Part shown: one piece after another, positions 21,905-33,415 of the stretch
Layout of the letters: the number at the start of each line of letters is the position of its first letter
Position numbering within the stretch: the first letter of the stretch is position 1
NCBI RefSeq assembly: GCF_024868665.1
Contig: NC_079900.1
Span: 4,240,608 to 4,304,607 of the forward strand
From: Triplophysa rosa
Lineage: Eukaryota; Chordata; Actinopteri; Cypriniformes; Nemacheilidae
Direction of reading: 5' to 3'
DNA: 64,000 nt
Translations under genes and position numbers: made by a program
The notes under the pieces: generated by a model
What the model was told of the DNA's origin: nothing
The model's database searches: none
What the model saw: the letters and a program-made list of their open reading frames with translations, nothing else

Positions 21905-22294
21905 ATCTGCCAGTTAGCGCACAGGCCGAGCTGTGAGGGCAGCCTTTAATTCGCATCTCACTTTCATGTACCTGCAGACCATCTGAGCCAAATGGGCCGG
22001 TACAGGGGGATGCAACTGCGGCTAGGCTCACCTCCAGGGACAGGGTTGAATAACCGAGCATTGAGAAGTTACGCAGAGCTCTTATGCCTGGGCCTCACTA
22101 AAAAAATTTTTTAAATCTTATTAGAGTTTCTGACGGTGCGCCGTGTTGTGACGAAGACAGCGCAACCCACACGCGATCGGATTACCAAACAGTTCTAACT
22201 GTGAACCACGGTCTATGCTGTGAACACAAGAAATCTCGCAAACTCTCTGGAGACTTCAGAATATGTTTTTTCTTTTATTTCACTGTATGTTTAT

Positions 22295-22346
<52 letters not shown>

Positions 22347-22729
22347 AATATAGTACACATTCAACGTAAACCAATGTGTACATATAACCTTTAATGTGAT
22401 TTACAAATGTTTGCTTTGCAGGAACCTTTAAGGAAATCACGGGCAAAAAAAGACCAAAGAAAAGCTGTCAGGGCAGTTTTTAAAACACGTCTGACTTTCA
22501 CTTACCTGCCAACTCCCAGAGCCACATTATCCGGTTCAGGTGTACTTGATGATCTGCAATCTACAGGTGGCATCGCCTCCAGAGAAAGGACTGAACGCCC
22601 CTGCATCAGAAAGGTGCACATAACACTAAGCAGACAGAACCCTGTGAATTACTGACTGTCTGCGAAACGTTGTCGGGGCCTAATGTCAAACACAATGGTG
22701 GAAACGGCCCGCAGAAGATGCCTTTTCGA

Positions 22730-22811
22730 GGTAGTGTGGCCGAGCGGTCTAAGGCGCTGGATTTAGGCTCCAGTCTCTTCGGAGGCGTGGGTTCAAATCC
22801 CACTGCTGCCA
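22730..22811 (+). tRNA. tRNA-Leu(TAG)
   Basis: Identical in sequence to the gene at 16744, with anticodon TAG. It is part of the downstream direct duplicate. Confidence 0.92.
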
Positions 22812-22978
22812 GTGGATCTGTGCTCCACTTGGAGCGTATTTTTTCATTTACCTCCAGAGCCACATTAGCTGGTTCAGGTGTGCTCGATGAGGGATGAACC
22901 TGCACTCACCTGCCGTACTGAACACCTCCCACTCACCCTTGAGGGCCTACACCAAGAACTTTTTGCACACCATCACGA

Positions 22979-22991
22979 GCCCGGATAGCTC
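22979..22991 (+). other. 5' fragment of tRNA-Lys (duplicate)
   Basis: Same 13-base remnant as at 16993, in the duplicated block. Confidence 0.55.
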
Positions 22992-23179
22992 TACCTGTTT
23001 GCGCTTTCGGCTGTGTACTACGTCCAATCAGGACAAGCTTTTTCATTTTTGCTCGTTCTCCTGCTTCATCTTTGCGAGGATTCCCTGGCCGTCGATTCCC
23101 TGCGTCGTATCTTCTTTGCTGAGCGAATTGCGTCCCCTGCTTCATCTTTGCGAGGAATTAAAGAATTAGTCTTGCGAAT

Positions 23180-24020
23180 AATTAAGGTGTTTTTTGCGTT
23201 ACGATCACGAACTTGATGTGCTGGCATCCTGCAGCACTTTTCCTGTCACTGTCTTTTAAGATGAGCTACATTAACATTAATAACAAATGCATATATTTTT
23301 AACATTTTACAAAGTTTTTTTTGTGTTCTATTGCGACTGTGATGTGCTACTACAGCACTTCTTATGTTACTGTTATACTGTCTCCTGTGATGAACTAATT
23401 TACTTGAACGACAATAAAACATTTGTGGATTTTAATTTTTCAGTGTGCTTCAAGACGTGTTTTAAATAATGAATGTGTTTTTAGTGTTATGATCGCAATT
23501 TTGATGTGCTGGCAACATGCAGCACTTTTCGTGTCACTGTCTTTTAAGATGAGCTACAGTAACATTAACAACAAATGCATATATTTTTAACATTTTCTCG
23601 TGTGTTATGATTCTTTAAGTTATTTTTAGTGTTCTATCGTGATCGTGATGTGCTAGTGTACAGCACTTCTTATGTTACTGTTATACTGTCTCCAATGATT
23701 AACTACATTAACAACATCAACAGATGCTTATAGTTTTAACTGTTTTCTCAAATTCTATGATGCTTTACGTTGCTTACCCTTTAGATGGAAAAACCATGGT
23801 TTTACTACAGTTAAAACCAAAAAAACATGGTTACTGTAGTAAAACAATGGTTTTGCCCTGAGTAATCAATGTGCCAAAAAACCATGGTTACTACACTTGT
23901 ACCACAAAAAAAACATGGTTAATTTTCGTATAGTGTTATGATCAATTGCTATCTTGATGTGCTTAAAAACTGCAGCACTTCTGATGTTACTGTCTCCTAT
24001 GATGAACTAACAGTTATAAT
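23180..24020 (+). repeat. Diverged tandem repeat with conserved small hairpin, copy 2
   Basis: Duplicate of 17190-18030 with the same GTGCT...AGCAC units and CCATGGTT palindromes. A final part recurs at 25188-25270. Confidence 0.6.
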
Positions 24021-24242
24021 AACAACACTAATACTGTAGATTCGTGTATTTTTAGCTTTCAGTGTGCTTCTTATATCATTATCGATCATGATACTGGTGT
24101 GTTGTTGTTAAGAGTGTGTAACTGTGTTTCTATAATTATAGAACACAGAGTAATAAGTAGTCAAGTCATGGGCTAGTGTTATGTTACTAATCAGTGTATG
24201 TAATCAGTAATTATAATTCTAAACATGCTTCAAATGTTTCAG

Positions 24243-24551
24243 AGATGTCTAAAAAGTCACACAAGGCCTTCGGGGACGATGAGTGGATGTCCCGTCTGCG
24301 ACGGTTTGCCAGCACAGGGGTTTGGCCCTCTGAAGCTGGCAACAGACCTGTTCCCCGTCAGAAGAAGTGGTTTGAACTCTTTCAGAGGGTAAGTACTGAC
24401 AAAAGTTAATGAGAAAACATGCTTTAACCCATTTAACCTAACCTAGAGGTCTTTATTTGCACAGATAGATAAATGTCCAATGCAGGGCCGTGGCCAGGCA
24501 ATACTTTTTGGTGGACCACAGAAATGCCTTTGTGGATTCCACACGCCTAAG
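24243..24551 (+). pseudogene. FASTGVWPS-type gene, first two coding exons (copy B)
   Basis: Exon 1 (24243-24388, ATG at 24245) and exon 2 (24465-24551) have the same splice sites as copy A. Both frames are open. The protein reads MSRLRRFASTGVWPS, closest to the form seen at 44310, with RPVPRQKKW. After exon 2 the sequence runs to an apparent 3' end with AATAAA near 24706, then into inserted retroelement sequence and the n at 24906, so later exons are not connected. Confidence 0.6.
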
Positions 24552-24753
24552 GTATGCATGTCAGATGTTCAGGTATTCATCTCTTCCATGTCACGTCACA
24601 CTAGGACCACACAACCCTTTTTGTGACAAAAACTTGTATGCCTTCAATGTGCCCTGCTGTGGGATTCAAAAATGATCCCACAGAGATTTTTATGTTTGTA
24701 AAGCTCAATAAAGTCATGCTGCTGTTTACATCCCTGACCATAGATTACAATTG

Positions 24754-24905
24754 TCACGATCGTGGTGAAAGAACCCAAATGCAGGCAGGCGGTGAAGGGG
24801 TTAACACAAGACTTTAATTTTAAACAAAAACACACAAAACAAAAACCCACGAGGGGGTATAAATCAGGAACTAAACTAAGAAACAAACAGAAAACAAAGA
24901 CTTCC
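24754..24905 (-). repeat. LTR fragment
   Basis: Read on the minus strand, this resembles the end of the LTR at 31130-31250 (ATTAA, ...GGTTAACCCC..., CACC...GTGACA-like end). It is truncated by the n at 24906. A related but not identical LTR family is the likely source. Confidence 0.5.
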
Positions 24906-24906
24906 N

Positions 24907-25187
24907 TTGTCAGACAGAAGAACCGCTCCGATGCTGCTGGGGTGCAGGCCGTCAGGGCAGAAGAGCCTAGGTCGCTCCCAGAACAGATCAAAATTATCAA
25001 CAAAGAGCAGCTTCTGTTCAATACACCATGACATCAACCATTTATTTAGAACAAATAGTCTACTGAACTTTTCATTCCCTCGTCCGTAGGTAGAAAGCGG
25101 CCCTGATACGATGATCCTCGCTGTGGGCGATGCGTTGCGTACCGTCTCGATCAGACTCCTGAAGTCCCTCTTCAGGATCTTCAGGAT
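24907..25187 (-). pseudogene. LINE ORF1 esterase (SGNH-like) fragment
   Basis: The minus-strand frame is open across the segment and encodes RDFRSLIETVRNASPTARII, then VSGPLSTYGRG and WERPRLFCPDGLHPSSIGA. The DGLHPS motif is the D-x-x-H block of SGNH/GDSL-type esterase domains found in ORF1 of some fish CR1/L2-group LINEs. Both ends are cut: the n at 24906 on one side, and an abrupt return to the tRNA-unit repeat at 25188 on the other. Confidence 0.7.
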
Positions 25188-25513
25188 CGTATAGTGTTAT
25201 GATCAATTGCTATCTTGATGTGCTTAAAAACTGCAGCACTTCTGATGTTACTGTCTCCTATGATGAACTAACAGTTATAATAACAACAATAATACTGTAG
25301 ATTCTTGTATTTTTAGCTTTCAGTGTGCTTCAGTGTGTTTCTTATATCATTATCGATCATGATACTGGTGTTTTGTTGTTAAGAGTGTGTAACTGTGTTT
25401 CTATAATTATAGAACACAGAATAATAAGTAGTCAAGTCATGGGCTAGTGTTATGTTACTAATCAGTATATGTAATCAGTAATGCTAATTCTAAACATGCT
25501 TCAAATGTTTCAG

Positions 25514-27400
25514 AGATGTCTAAAAAGTCACACAAGGCCTTCGGGGACGATGAGTGGATGTCCCGTCAGTGACGGTTTGCCAGCACAGGGGTTTGGCCCT
25601 CTGAAGCTGGCAACAGACCTGCTCCCCGTCAGAGGAAGTGTTTTGAACTCTTTCAGAGGGTAAGTACTGACAAAAGTTAATGAGAAAACATGCTTAAACC
25701 CATTTAACCTAACCTAGAGGTCTTTATTTGCACAGATAGATAAATGTCCAATGCAGGTCCGTGGCCAGGCAACACTTTTTGGTGGACCACAGAAATGCCT
25801 TTGTGGATTCCACACGCCTAAGGTATGCATGTCAGACGTTCAGGTATTCATCTCTTTCATGTCACGTCACACTAGGACCACACAACCCTTTTTGTGACAA
25901 AAACTTGTATGCCTTCAATGTGTTCTGTGGGATTCAAAATGATCCATCAGAGATTTTTATGTTTGTAGCTCAATAAAGTCATGCTTCTGTTTACATCCCT
26001 GACCATAGATTACAATGTTTGCTTTGTCTAGTCCCATAGCTCATGCAATGATGAAATTGCAGGGAGCACAGAGGTAATTGTGAAAGTCTCTGGATTTTGC
26101 TCCATTATTCAGAAAAATGTTTTGCAAAACGCATTTTAATTTTACTTCAAACTGTTGAGATGTCAGCATCCATTTCTCATATCAATAATATTTATGTTAC
26201 AATACTGTAAAAGGCTGTATTGATTAGTGTATACTTGTAAATAAAAAAGATTCATAACTTGAATATATATTATGTGTACTACTGTGTCAATATAAAAGAC
26301 AACAAACTAGACATATCCTCAGATTACGATGCACATGTTATATTTATGACCTTTTAACACAAAAACACAGCAAGAAATAAAAAAAACTAAAAAGACCAGT
26401 TATTACTGATTTTCTTTTTATTGAGTGTTACACTTATAAAGCTTCTCCTACTTCAGCTTCTGCCCTCAGACTCTCGCTGGCGTACACAGATGGATTGTGG
26501 ATTAAATATATAAATGTCTGTGAATATTATATTTTGCGATGCCTGTGCTTATTTTGATCTTTAAAAAATACCATGACTGAAAGGTGATTAAAACCTGCTT
26601 TCTACACCCTTGATTGTTCTTTTACCAGGCCACAAGTGCTCCACCTGCCTCCACTCCTACTTCTGTCCCGGCCTCTACATCAGCACCAACCATTTCACGG
26701 CCTGCACTTAACTCATCAATGGTAACATGTCATTTTAATATTTAAGTAGATTACCTACTCCACAAACAATTACCTATGGAATGTCCCCAAAGCCTTTTAT
26801 TGGTTGGCTGGAAGATTGTTTGTGTATTCTTCAATACGGAATTCATATCTTCAAATTTCCTTTGTTTGTATGATTTTACATGAATGACAATCTGTTCTGT
26901 CATCTCCCTCTTTTAGTTTACAAAGAAACGATTTGGAGGATCCATTAGTTCAGCAGCCAAACCCAACCTAAATGTACCAAGGCGGATCCAGGTAATTTCA
27001 AAAAGACCTTAATATGTTTGATCATTATCACCGTCATTATTATGTTGATGTTAATAATGTGCAATATTTATATTCACAGCCTGGTAGTCATAGTCCGACT
27101 CCTTCAGCCAGTCAGTCACCTGCAGCCAGACCACCTCCTTCAGCCATTCCTTCTCCTTCAGCCAGACCACCTCCTTCAGCCAGACCACCTCCTTCAGCCA
27201 TTCCTTCTCCTTCAGCCAGACCACCTCCTTCAGCCAGACCGTCTCCTGCAGCCAGACCTGCTCCTTCAGCCATTCCTTCTCCTTCAGCCAGACCACCTCC
27301 TTCAGCCAGACCGTCTCCTGCAACCACAAATACTCCTTCAGCCGGTCCTTCTCCTTCAGCCGGTCCTTCTCCTACAGCCAGACCTGCTCCTACATCCTCA
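25514..27400 (+). pseudogene. FASTGVWPS-type gene (copy C) with proline-rich exons
   Basis: Exons: 25514-25659 (ATG 25516), 25736-25822, 26639-26721, 26917-26991 and 27080-27400, all GT-AG. Exon 1 has an in-frame TGA at 25570 within the conserved RLRRFASTG region, so the copy is broken. Exons 3 and 4 encode a Ser/Thr/Pro-rich linker and FTKKRFGGSISSAAKPNLNV, which matches FTKPRFSGSHIAAAKPNLSA of the 44.3-kb gene. Exon 5 is an 18-bp minisatellite encoding PPSARPS-type repeats. A zinc-ribbon last exon is not found before 28.3 kb. Confidence 0.65.
27080..27400 (+). repeat. Coding 18-bp minisatellite
   Basis: About 17 units of CCTTCAGCCAGACCACCT-like sequence in frame within the exon, encoding Pro/Ser/Ala-rich repeats. 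Higher-order repetition of groups of units is visible (ATTCCTTCTCCTTCAGCC recurs). Confidence 0.85.
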
Positions 27401-27953
27401 GTGAGTACCCGTCTATTTGTTCCGGCATCTGTAATTACATGTACTGTACATATGGGTCAATCTATAATTGGGGGTACATTTCACATCAACCAAAAATTAC
27501 AGAACAAATATGCTTTCTTAATAAAATTACTGTTGGTTCAGTTTATATATTTGATCAGTGTTACTTACCAGCTAGTTGACAAGCTTAATCATTAAACACC
27601 AATTTGATATTACAAGAGGAAGGATATTTTCCCTGGTGAATTTGTCAACTGTGTTTCAGACAAACTGTGTGCCACTTCACTCTGAAGTCATGAATGGACA
27701 CAAAATGTACCCTAAATTATAGAATTACTTATATGCAAACTTGAGAGTGTTGAAGATTTTATTGACCAAAATATAAAGGAATCATGTACACATTACTTTT
27801 CTATTATAAATCTATCTCTACATAAGATCTGGTCTTTGTTAGCTCATCTCTAGTTGTAAATACCAGAGTCTTTGTCAGTTACCCTCCTCACCAGCTAGAA
27901 ATGCTGAGATCAGACATCTGTTAAAGGTATCAGGGTAACCCCCAATAACTTAG

Positions 27954-27984
<31 letters not shown>

Positions 27985-28362
27985 TAAGGACACTGTAAAG
28001 GTCTGCCCCCAACCAGGGTTGGGCAGTTGCATTGCAATCCAACTCGGCTTTGTTTCAACTTTGTGAGAATAAAGTCTAATTAGTTTTGGTTTCAAAACCT
28101 TGACTCAAGAGTCGTTTCTTCAGAATCAAAAGAGGAAGAACCACAACATAACAAACCAAATAACAGAAACTGCTACATAAAATTACTAATGCTGCATAAA
28201 TTTAAAGATATAATTGAGTTAAATATCAATGAAAACGAATAGTGATTAATACTTTTTGGTGACATAACTGGTGATAAAAGACATTTCTAATAATAAAAAA
28301 ATAATAGATTCAAAAGAACTGCATAAATGCTGATTAATTTGAAAAGTGACAACGTTGCGTCC
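27401..28362. other. Gene-free stretch with GT repeat and possible LTR end
   Basis: Contains a (GT)n run near 27955-27980. A segment near 28030-28145, with AATAAA at about 28069 followed by GAAGAACCACAACA, looks like the R-U5 end of an LTR, but a start could not be defined. No coding region was seen. Confidence 0.3.
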
Positions 28363-28434
28363 TGCTGTGACCCGGATTCGAACCGGGGTTGCTGCGGCCA
28401 CAACGCAGAGTACTAACCACTATACGCTCACGGC
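28363..28434 (-). tRNA. tRNA-His(GTG)
   Basis: A 72-base gene with anticodon GTG and B box GGTTCGAATCC. One acceptor pair is lost (3' strand TCACAGC) and position 8 is G. It heads an inverted block related to 20574-21904. Confidence 0.9.
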
Positions 28435-28662
28435 AAGCCACCGGCCCTCCGGCAAAACAGCGTTAGCAGGACTTCTTGACTACATCTGCAGGGATGGGAT
28501 TGGCAGATTTTGCTGAGGTCTCAAGGAATTTCTGGTCAATGCGCAAAAGCTCGACTAAACCATACTCAAAGCCCATATGTCGACTCTAACTCACGAGCAA
28601 ACGTTTTCTATTCACAGAGGGCGGGGCCAGAACAGCTCACAAGGTAAAGGTGACTTTGCCAT

Positions 28663-28735
28663 CGTCCGAACTGGGACTTGAACCCTGGACCCTCAGATTA
28701 AAAATCTCATGCTCTATCGACTGAGCTATCTGGGC
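28663..28735 (-). tRNA. tRNA-Lys(TTT), degenerate
   Basis: The overall fold and anticodon TTT are those of tRNA-Lys. The acceptor strands (GCCCAGA and TTCGGAC) and one anticodon-stem pair carry mismatches. Likely a pseudogene. Confidence 0.85.
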
Positions 28736-28896
28736 TCATGAAGGTCTGCAACGAGTTCTTGGTGTAGGCCCTCAACGGGGAGTGGGAGGTGTTCAGTACG
28801 GCAGGTGAGTGCAGGTTCATCCCTCATCGAGCACACCTGAACCAGCTAATGTGGCTCTGGAGGTAAATGAAAAACTACGCTCCAACACAGATCCAC

Positions 28897-28978
28897 TGGC
28901 AGCGGTGGGATTTGAACCCATGCCTCCGATGAGACTGGAGCCTATATCCAGCGCCTTAGACCGCTCGGCCACACTGCC
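28897..28978 (-). tRNA. tRNA-Leu(TAG) with altered position 33
   Basis: The acceptor GGCAGTG/CGCTGCC closes, and the variable arm and B box are present. The anticodon loop reads A instead of the invariant T before TAG (GGATATAGG), and the variable-arm stem has one change. Decoding function is doubtful. Confidence 0.85.
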
Positions 28979-29073
28979 ACTGCCATTTGGCTTAGATGGT
29001 CTGCAGGTACATGAAAGTGAGATGCGAAACAAAGGCTGCCCTCATAGCTCAGCCTGTGTGCTAACTGGCAGAT

Positions 29074-29155
29074 TGGCAGCGGTGGGATTTGAACCCACGC
29101 CTCCGAAGAGACTGGAGCCTTAATCCAGCGCCTTAGATCGCTCGGCCACGCTACC
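29074..29155 (-). tRNA. tRNA-Leu(AAG)
   Basis: An 82-base gene with acceptor GGTAGCG/CGCTGCC, anticodon AAG and intact B box. The A box has one change (GCGATCTAAGG). Probably intact. Confidence 0.92.
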
Positions 29156-29438
29156 ACAGGACTACCTTTTCGGCTGGCCCTTTTACGCCACTGTATCTCT
29201 CAGATGGCTGTACAGCCACAAGTTCACGCCGACCAGGTAAAACAGCTGACAAGTGCTTCTATATCCTTCTGGTGCTCGTTACACAGTTTTGATGGAATCC
29301 CGCATGAAAGACGCATTTACAAAAAGCAGAGAGAGCGTGTCAACTGCACTTTGAGCAAAAGCAGGCGAGCGTACGTTTTCTTTTCATTTTTTCAACACAG
29401 GTCGGGGCCAGAACAGCTCACAAGGTAAAGGTGACTTT

Positions 29439-29507
29439 CCCATCACAGGGACTTGAACCCTGGACCCTCAGATTAAAAGTCTGATGCTTTACCGACTGAG
29501 CTAAGGC
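29439..29507 (-). tRNA. tRNA-Lys(TTT) pseudogene
   Basis: The D, anticodon (TTT) and T arms are those of tRNA-Lys. Both acceptor strands are replaced (GGCCT- and -GTGATGG), so no acceptor stem forms. Confidence 0.8.
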
Positions 29508-30433
29508 CTGCGCGCATTATTTTAGGTAAAGATGCAAGAAGAGGCACAGCAACGCGAGTTCATGCCCCGCTCTGACCAGTGATGGAATTCGTGGATTGTG
29601 TCCGTTTGGCACTGCTGGTGCTCGCGTGTGTAATCATCATTTCCCCCGCACTTTAATCAAACGTAAATTTCCGTTCACCGGGGGTGGAATACACATACAA
29701 GGGGTCTTGTGTACGGCTTTCCTTTGTTGGCTTAAATCACCTTTGTCGCTTCCACTGTATCTGTCAGATTCAGGCTGCCATCAGCCCATCTCCTGATGCG
29801 AGGTTCCATCTAAATTAAAAAATGAAGATATAAAAACTAGAGAAACAGACAAATACATTTTGAGGATTTATATTTGTGTGTGCATTAATGCTTTTGTCTA
29901 CGTATACTGTATAGGTCTTTGGCTGCTCTTAAAATGTAACTGTATATATTTTATTTCTATTTGTTATAACTTTATAAATAAGTGTTTTTTTTAATAATTG
30001 TTCACCTGTCATCCAGAAGAGCTGCTAAACTGTATTTCATTGTTCCTAAACAGAGACAATAAAGTTTTATTATATTCTATTTGGTAACACATTAGTTAAT
30101 GCAGCCGTGTATATTACATTACTACATGGGTAATTCGACGTAAAGATCAACCTTACCTTACCATGAAAAACGTTTTTTTACCAAAGATTTTCACTACATT
30201 TGTAGCTCAGATGGTAATATTTGGTAGTTTTAATACCCGTGTGAGGTCTCTCTTAAAGATTTCAAAGCATTTGCGATTTTACATTTACATTTAGACAATT
30301 AGCAAACGCTTTTATCCAAAGCGAATTACAAATGAGGTAAACAATGAAAGCAACTGGAACAACACAAGGACAACAAAAAGCATAAATGCACTAGACCTAG
30401 CCCACCACAGTATACAAAGCTAAGGATTTTTTT

Positions 30434-30434
<1 letters not shown>
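29508..30434. other. Gene-free stretch with interspersed-repeat fragments
   Basis: Near 30000-30080 a segment ending ACAATAAAGTTTTATTATATTCTATT looks like the 3' tail of an L2/CR1-type LINE. Near 30285-30345 lies a widely dispersed teleost repeat core (CGCTTTTATCCAAAGCGAAT). No gene was seen. Confidence 0.4.

Positions 30435-30517
<83 letters not shown>
30435..30517 (+). repeat. (GATA)n microsatellite
   Basis: About 20 uninterrupted AGAT/GATA units. Confidence 0.98.
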
Positions 30518-30822
30518 AAAGAGATAGAAGTCAGAACTGACCGGTTAACGTTAGGTGTTGACGGAAGAGATGTGTTTTCAGTCGATTCTTAAAGACTGCT
30601 ACAGAATCTCCTGATCTGCAAGTATTTTTTCATACTCCATAATGGGATTATGTCACACCCATAACGGTACATATTCCTCATAAATACACACATGAAAATT
30701 AACTATTTTATGTTCTAAGCGCCATCCCTTCTCTATTTGTTCGGTATTTTGGCTTCTGGTTTGTGCATTTTAATTGACTGAAATCCAACAAAGTACGTCG
30801 AGCTACAGGTTGTTTATTTAAA

Positions 30823-32711
30823 ATCCCTTGTTATGTGTGGAGAGAGTCATTTTGACCCTGTAGACCTTCGATACTCTCTCCGGTCTTTGTCTGTATCTCT
30901 TGTTATTGGTTATTTATTAGTTCATGCCCCACACCTGTTCCCCTTTGATTTGTCCCTTTATTTAATGCCCCTGTGCTCTCTGTCTTGTGTCGGGTCATTG
31001 CACTGTGTCGTGTGGGTGAGTTCTTGTAATGTAGTTAGTCTAGTTTGTAGTGTTCCTATGCGACGTGTTATTAGTTTAGTCTTGTCAGTTAAGTTAGTCT
31101 TGTTCTTGTTCCTCTGTTTTGTTATGTTTACCCCCATGTGGGTCTTTGTTTTGTATTTTGTCTTTGTTATTAAATGTCATGTTAACCCCTTAACCGCTGT
31201 CTGCACCTGGGTCCTCTGTTCTTGTCTCACCACACCTGAGATCCGTGACAGAATGACCCGACCATTCTGGACTCAGGAGACAGAGGGATCTCAGCGGGAA
31301 GGGTCGATACCGTCGGACTCCCCTCCAGGGTCGAAGCCGCCGGACTCCCTTCCGGGGTTGAGACTGCCGGAACCCCGTCCTGGATCGAGATTGCCGGGCT
31401 CCCTTCCAGGGTTGAGGTCGTCGGATTCCCCTGCAGGGTCGAGACTGCCGGTGTCCTGTTCCCGCCACGGATCCCTGCCGGCGTCCCAGCTGTAACTCAG
31501 GCCTGTTGAGTTGACCCCTTGTCTTGTTTGTTGTGTCTGTCCTTGTTTACTGCCCAGCTGCCAGAGAGCGCTGCCCAGCCATCGGAGATCACTGCCCAGC
31601 TGCCAGAGAGCGCTGCCCAGCCTCTGACTTCCCCCCTGTCTCGTCGACATCCAGGCCTGCCCAGCCGGTGATATCCGGCCTCCCATTCGGCCATCCAGCC
31701 GGCACCATGTCCTGTCCAGCCGGCCATCCAGCCGGTGCCATGTGTTGTCCAGCCGGTCTTCCAGCCGGCGCCATGTCGAGTCCTGCCGGCCGTCTAGACG
31801 GTGCCATGTACTATCCAGCAGGCCATACAGCTGGTGCCATGTGTTGACCAGCCGGCATTCCAGCCGGCGTCACGTACTGTCCAGCCGGCCTTCCAGCCGG
31901 CACCACGTATTGTCCAGCTGGGCTTCTAGCCGGCACCATGTACTGTCTAGCCGAACATCCAGCCGGCGCTATGTACTGTCCAGCCGGCCATCAAGCCGGC
32001 GCCATGTGTTGTCCAGCAGGCATTCTAGCCGGCACCAAGTACTGTCTAGCCGGCCATCCAGCCGGCGCCATGTACTGTCCAGCCGGCCATCTAGCCGGCG
32101 CCATGTTAGTGTTTGGATTTTTTTATGTATCATGTTTTTGTCATGTCTTGTATTGTTATGTTTTTTTTTCATAGTCTGTCCTGTCTTGTTTGTGCCTTTT
32201 GGAGCGTCAGGATATCACTCCTTAAGGCAGGGGTTCTGTCATGATTCTGCCTCATCTTGTCATGTCTTTCTTGATCTTGTGGCAGAATCTCACGGCTGGA
32301 TCCCTTGTTATGTGTAGAGAGTCGGACTTCGATACTCTCTACGGTCTATGTCTATGTTCCCGCCATTTTGTATCTCTTGTTATTGGTTGTTTATTAGTTC
32401 ATCCCCACACCTGTTCCCCTTTGATTTGTCCCTTTATTTAATGCCCCTGTGCTCTCTGTCTTGTGTCGGGTCATTGCACTGTGTCGTGCGGGTGAGTTCT
32501 TGTAATGTAGTTAGTCTAGTTTGTAGTGTTCCTATGCGATGTGTTATTAGTTTTGTCTTGTCAGTTTAATTAGTCTTGTTCCTATGTTTTGTTATGTTTT
32601 CCGCACGTGGGTCTTTGTTTTGTATTTTGTCTTTGTTATTAAATGTCATGTTAACCGCTGTCTGCACCTGGGTCCTCTGTTCTTCTCTCACCACACCTGA
32701 GATCCGTGACA
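30823..32711 (+). mobile_element. Non-autonomous LTR element with internal minisatellite
   Basis: Two closely matching LTRs flank about 1 kb: 5' LTR 30823-31250 (lacking its first ~62 bases) and 3' LTR 32237-32711, which starts TGTCATG and ends CCGTGACA. A purine-rich GGCAGGGGTTC precedes the 3' LTR as a polypurine tract. The internal region has no gag or pol. It carries a short Pro/Arg/Ser-rich frame (to a TAA at 31493) and a GC-rich minisatellite. The LTR ends resemble those of the chromovirus Gypsy at 2297, so a Gypsy-type autonomous partner is a reasonable inference. Confidence 0.75.
31560..32105 (+). repeat. GC-rich minisatellite in the LTR element
   Basis: About 13-15 units of roughly 36-40 bases built from CCAGCCGGCCAT, CCAGCCGGCGCCATGT and ACTGT segments. 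Units differ by point changes and contain self-complementary GCCGGC. The open frames in both strands follow from repeat composition and are not taken as genes. Confidence 0.85.
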
Positions 32712-33150
32712 TATATATATATATTTGCCACTTTATTTTTGTTGACAAAACAAGACTGACTTACTTTGCAAATGTTGGTCAGAAGTTAATGAATAAATGT
32801 TGTCATCTTCTCCAGTCATCATCCGCAAGTCTCAATGGGCTCTTGAAGTTAATTGTTCAATTATTGGTTGTTTCTGGGGGAATCATGGTAGCGATACGAG
32901 CACTGATTAGCCATTGCATACGATTCTTGGTTGCAGCTCGGAATGTGATTGGGTGTCATTACCAAGAATAATCACGATCTACAGGTGACATGGAGAGCTA
33001 AATTTGGCGGTTAATTGACTCACTTTAAAGAGATGGATAGGAAGCAGTTAAAGGAATCTAGTGAGTTGGTAATTCACTCAGGAAAGCAACACTAAAGCAA
33101 CACGGTGTTTATTACATTGGCATATCGTGTGGGCAAACAACCGGGCACCT
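32712..33150. other. Gene-free stretch
   Basis: Starts with a short (TA)n run after the LTR. From about 33005 to 33110 it matches the spacer at 35410-35490, which begins the tRNA-bearing duplicated block. Nothing else was recognised. Confidence 0.4.
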
Positions 33151-33223
33151 GCGTTGGTTGTATAGTGGTGAGCATAGCTGCCTTCCAAGCAGTTGACCTG
33201 GGTTCGATTCCCGGGCCAATGCA
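33151..33223 (+). tRNA. tRNA-Gly(TCC), one-base insertion
   Basis: Acceptor GCGTTGG/CCAATGC, anticodon TCC and B box GGTTCGATTCC. An additional G lies between T arm and acceptor, and one T-stem base differs. Possibly still foldable; function uncertain. Confidence 0.85.
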
Positions 33224-33343
33224 TCTCATTTTGATAAGCCCCTTGCACGAAGGAGAGAGGCATGTCACAGACTTTTCCAACAGATTTAATGTGTAGTCGA
33301 AGCTCGTTCAAGCTGCTAGAGATGACTCAAAAGCAGACACAAA

Positions 33344-33415
33344 CCCCCCGTCGGCGAATCGAAACCCGGTTGTGCACATCACAGGCAGAGACACTGTCCG
33401 CTATACTAACGAGGA
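33344..33415 (-). tRNA. tRNA-Asp-derived pseudogene with GTG anticodon
   Basis: It aligns base for base with tRNA-Asp (TCCTCGTTAGTATAGCGG... to CGACGGGG). The anticodon position reads GTG instead of GTC, and several anticodon- and T-stem pairs are lost. Best read as a decaying tRNA-Asp. Confidence 0.65.

Larger units (their letters stand above)
21318..24560 (+). repeat. Direct duplication, copy 2
   Basis: This is the counterpart of 15342-18600, with the same order of Ser tRNA, Leu-AAG, Leu-TAG, Lys fragment, hairpin repeats and exons. Identity is very high over the whole length by eye. Confidence 0.9.

Noticed and set aside
31524..32317. Overlapping Arg/Ser- and Gly/Ala-rich open frames on both strands
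   Set aside because: They are produced by the minisatellite, whose unit length and composition avoid stops in several frames.
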